In this document: positions 63,469-64,000 of the stretch, in pieces
Position numbering within the stretch: position 1 is the stretch's first letter
Layout of the letters: each line of letters begins with the position of its first letter
Source: JAJPKK01 sp963702755
GTDB lineage: Bacteria > Pseudomonadota > Alphaproteobacteria > Rhizobiales > Xanthobacteraceae
Direction: 5' to 3'
Length of the DNA: 64,000 nucleotides
NCBI GenBank assembly: GCA_963702755.1
Contig: CAVPDZ010000010.1
Span: forward strand, 372,001 to 436,000
Program-made: the position numbers and the translations under genes
Notes under the pieces: generated by a model
Database searches by the model: none
The model's input: only the letters and a program-made list of their open reading frames with translations
What the model was told of the DNA's origin: nothing

Positions 63469-64000
63469 ATGGTTGGCCCTATGCTACCGACGCTTCGCTC
63501 ATTGTTTCGCCGCCCTGCAGTCCCTCGCTCCGTCGTGACGGCGGCCGCCGCCGCGATGGTGGCGATTCCGCTTCTCGGCGCGCCGGCGTTTGCCGCGCAT
63601 GGTCCGGACAACATCGCCGATGTCGCCGAGCGGGTGATCAATGCGGTCGTCAATATTTCGACGTCGCAGAGCGTGGACAACCGCGGAAGCGCCGTCCCGT
63701 CGCTGCCGCCGGGTTCGCCGTTCGAGGAGTTCTTCGACGAATTCTTCAAGAACCGCCGTGGGGGTCAGCAGGGCGAGAACCAGAACCGTCCCAACGGACC
63801 GCGCCGCGTCAATTCGCTGGGCTCGGGCTTCATCATCGATCCGTCCGGCATCGTGGTGACCAACAACCACGTCATCGCCGACGCCGACGAAGTCACCGTG
63901 ATCCTCAATGACGGCACGCGCCTCAAGGCTGAAATCCTGGGGCGTGACACCAAGGTCGATCTCGCACTCCTGCGGGTGAAGCCCGACAAGCCGCTGACCG
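63469..64000 (+). CDS. degP: DegP/HtrA-type periplasmic serine protease (5' part, runs off window)
   Basis: Periplasmic quality-control protease. The ATG at 63469 follows CGGAGAATT and starts a long signal peptide (VVTAAAAAMVAIPLLGAPAF, cleavage near AFA-A). The mature start is HGPDNIADVAERVINAVVNI, with the Pro-rich linker GSPFEEFFDEFF typical of this family. The catalytic His is in VTNNHVIADADEV and the Asp in KVDLALLRV; the Ser motif and PDZ domains are past the window end. About 177 residues are present. An earlier reading from 63366 lacks a signal peptide. Confidence 0.95.
   Translation, partial: MVGPMLPTLRSLFRRPAVPRSVVTAAAAAMVAIPLLGAPAFAAHGPDNIADVAERVINAVVNISTSQSVDNRGSAVPSLPPGSPFEEFFDEFFKNRRGGQQGENQNRPNGPRRVNSLGSGFIIDPSGIVVTNNHVIADADEVTVILNDGTRLKAEILGRDTKVDLALLRVKPDKPLT

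Overview
The window reads as a high-GC alphaproteobacterial chromosome of the order Hyphomicrobiales (Rhizobiales), probably near the Xanthobacteraceae/Bradyrhizobiaceae. The reasons are a two-piece, permuted tmRNA encoding the tag ANDNYAPVAQAA, a Ros/MucR regulator, an alpha-type SspB, DUF4169, DUF5330 and DUF3309 small proteins, the thyA-folA-hflK-hflC-DUF2065-degP block, and several families of GC-rich palindromic repeats. No transposase, integrase, tRNA, rRNA or CRISPR array was seen.

Layout. 1-1985: end of a Mg2+ P-type ATPase, broken by about eight frameshifts. 2.3-6.7 kb: three-subunit molybdenum hydroxylase (CO/xanthine dehydrogenase family) with a GST. 6.8-8.7 kb: ahcY behind a palindromic operator candidate, then a PilZ protein. 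8.7-11.2 kb (minus): DUF3750 protein, pyroglutamyl peptidase, MeaB GTPase. 11.5-14.7 kb (plus): secreted SGNH hydrolase with a strong terminator, then an MipA/OmpV-type protein. 14.8-19.0 kb (minus): methylmalonyl-CoA mutase mutA-mutB, the partner of MeaB. 19.1-21.7 kb (minus): membrane histidine kinase and a peptidoglycan-binding protein. 22-27.3 kb: DUF5330, SufE, MucR, oligopeptidase B, PhzF. 27.5-35.3 kb (minus): VOC protein, tctC-tctB-tctA and a fused HyuA-HyuB hydantoinase/oxoprolinase, which looks like an uptake-and-hydrolysis operon. 35.4-40.9 kb: complete branched-chain amino-acid-type ABC transporter (binding protein plus, livHMGF minus). 41-49.5 kb: cupin, TPR/O-GlcNAc-transferase-like protein, FAD monooxygenase, small secreted proteins, 6PGDH-like dehydrogenase, SMP-30 protein and the DUF4169/ribbon-helix-helix pair. 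49.5-54.3 kb (plus): cytochrome c', FixP-like dihaem cytochrome, parvulin-type PPIase, HupE/UreJ permease and an RcnR-fingerprint repressor. 54.3-55.45 kb (minus): ssrA followed by sspB. 55.6-59.2 kb: paired short ChrA proteins and a second TctB-TctA. 59.3-64 kb: thyA, folA, hflK, hflC, DUF2065, start of a DegP protease.

Two themes stand out. First, compound GC-rich palindromic elements of about 100-160 bp lie in frame inside coding sequences, once in mutA and twice in the fused hydantoinase; a sister copy is intergenic. In the host proteins they add Pro/Gly-rich linkers where homologues have none. Second, the 49.5-54.3 kb cluster combines NO-type cytochrome c', a CcoP-like cytochrome in which Cys replaces the expected haem-2 Met ligand, a PPIase, a HupE-type metal permease and a Ni/Co-type repressor. 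It separates genes (DUF4169/RHH and sspB) that I recall as close neighbours in related genomes.

Caveat: more than a dozen genes carry single-base frameshifts that repair cleanly, many in short G/C runs. They cluster in certain stretches (1-6 kb, 16.6-25 kb, 37-39.4 kb, 54.5 kb, 56.1 kb), while long genes elsewhere are intact. Sequencing or assembly error is the likeliest cause, so these genes should not be read as dead without checking. All calls come from reading motifs by eye; no database search was run.
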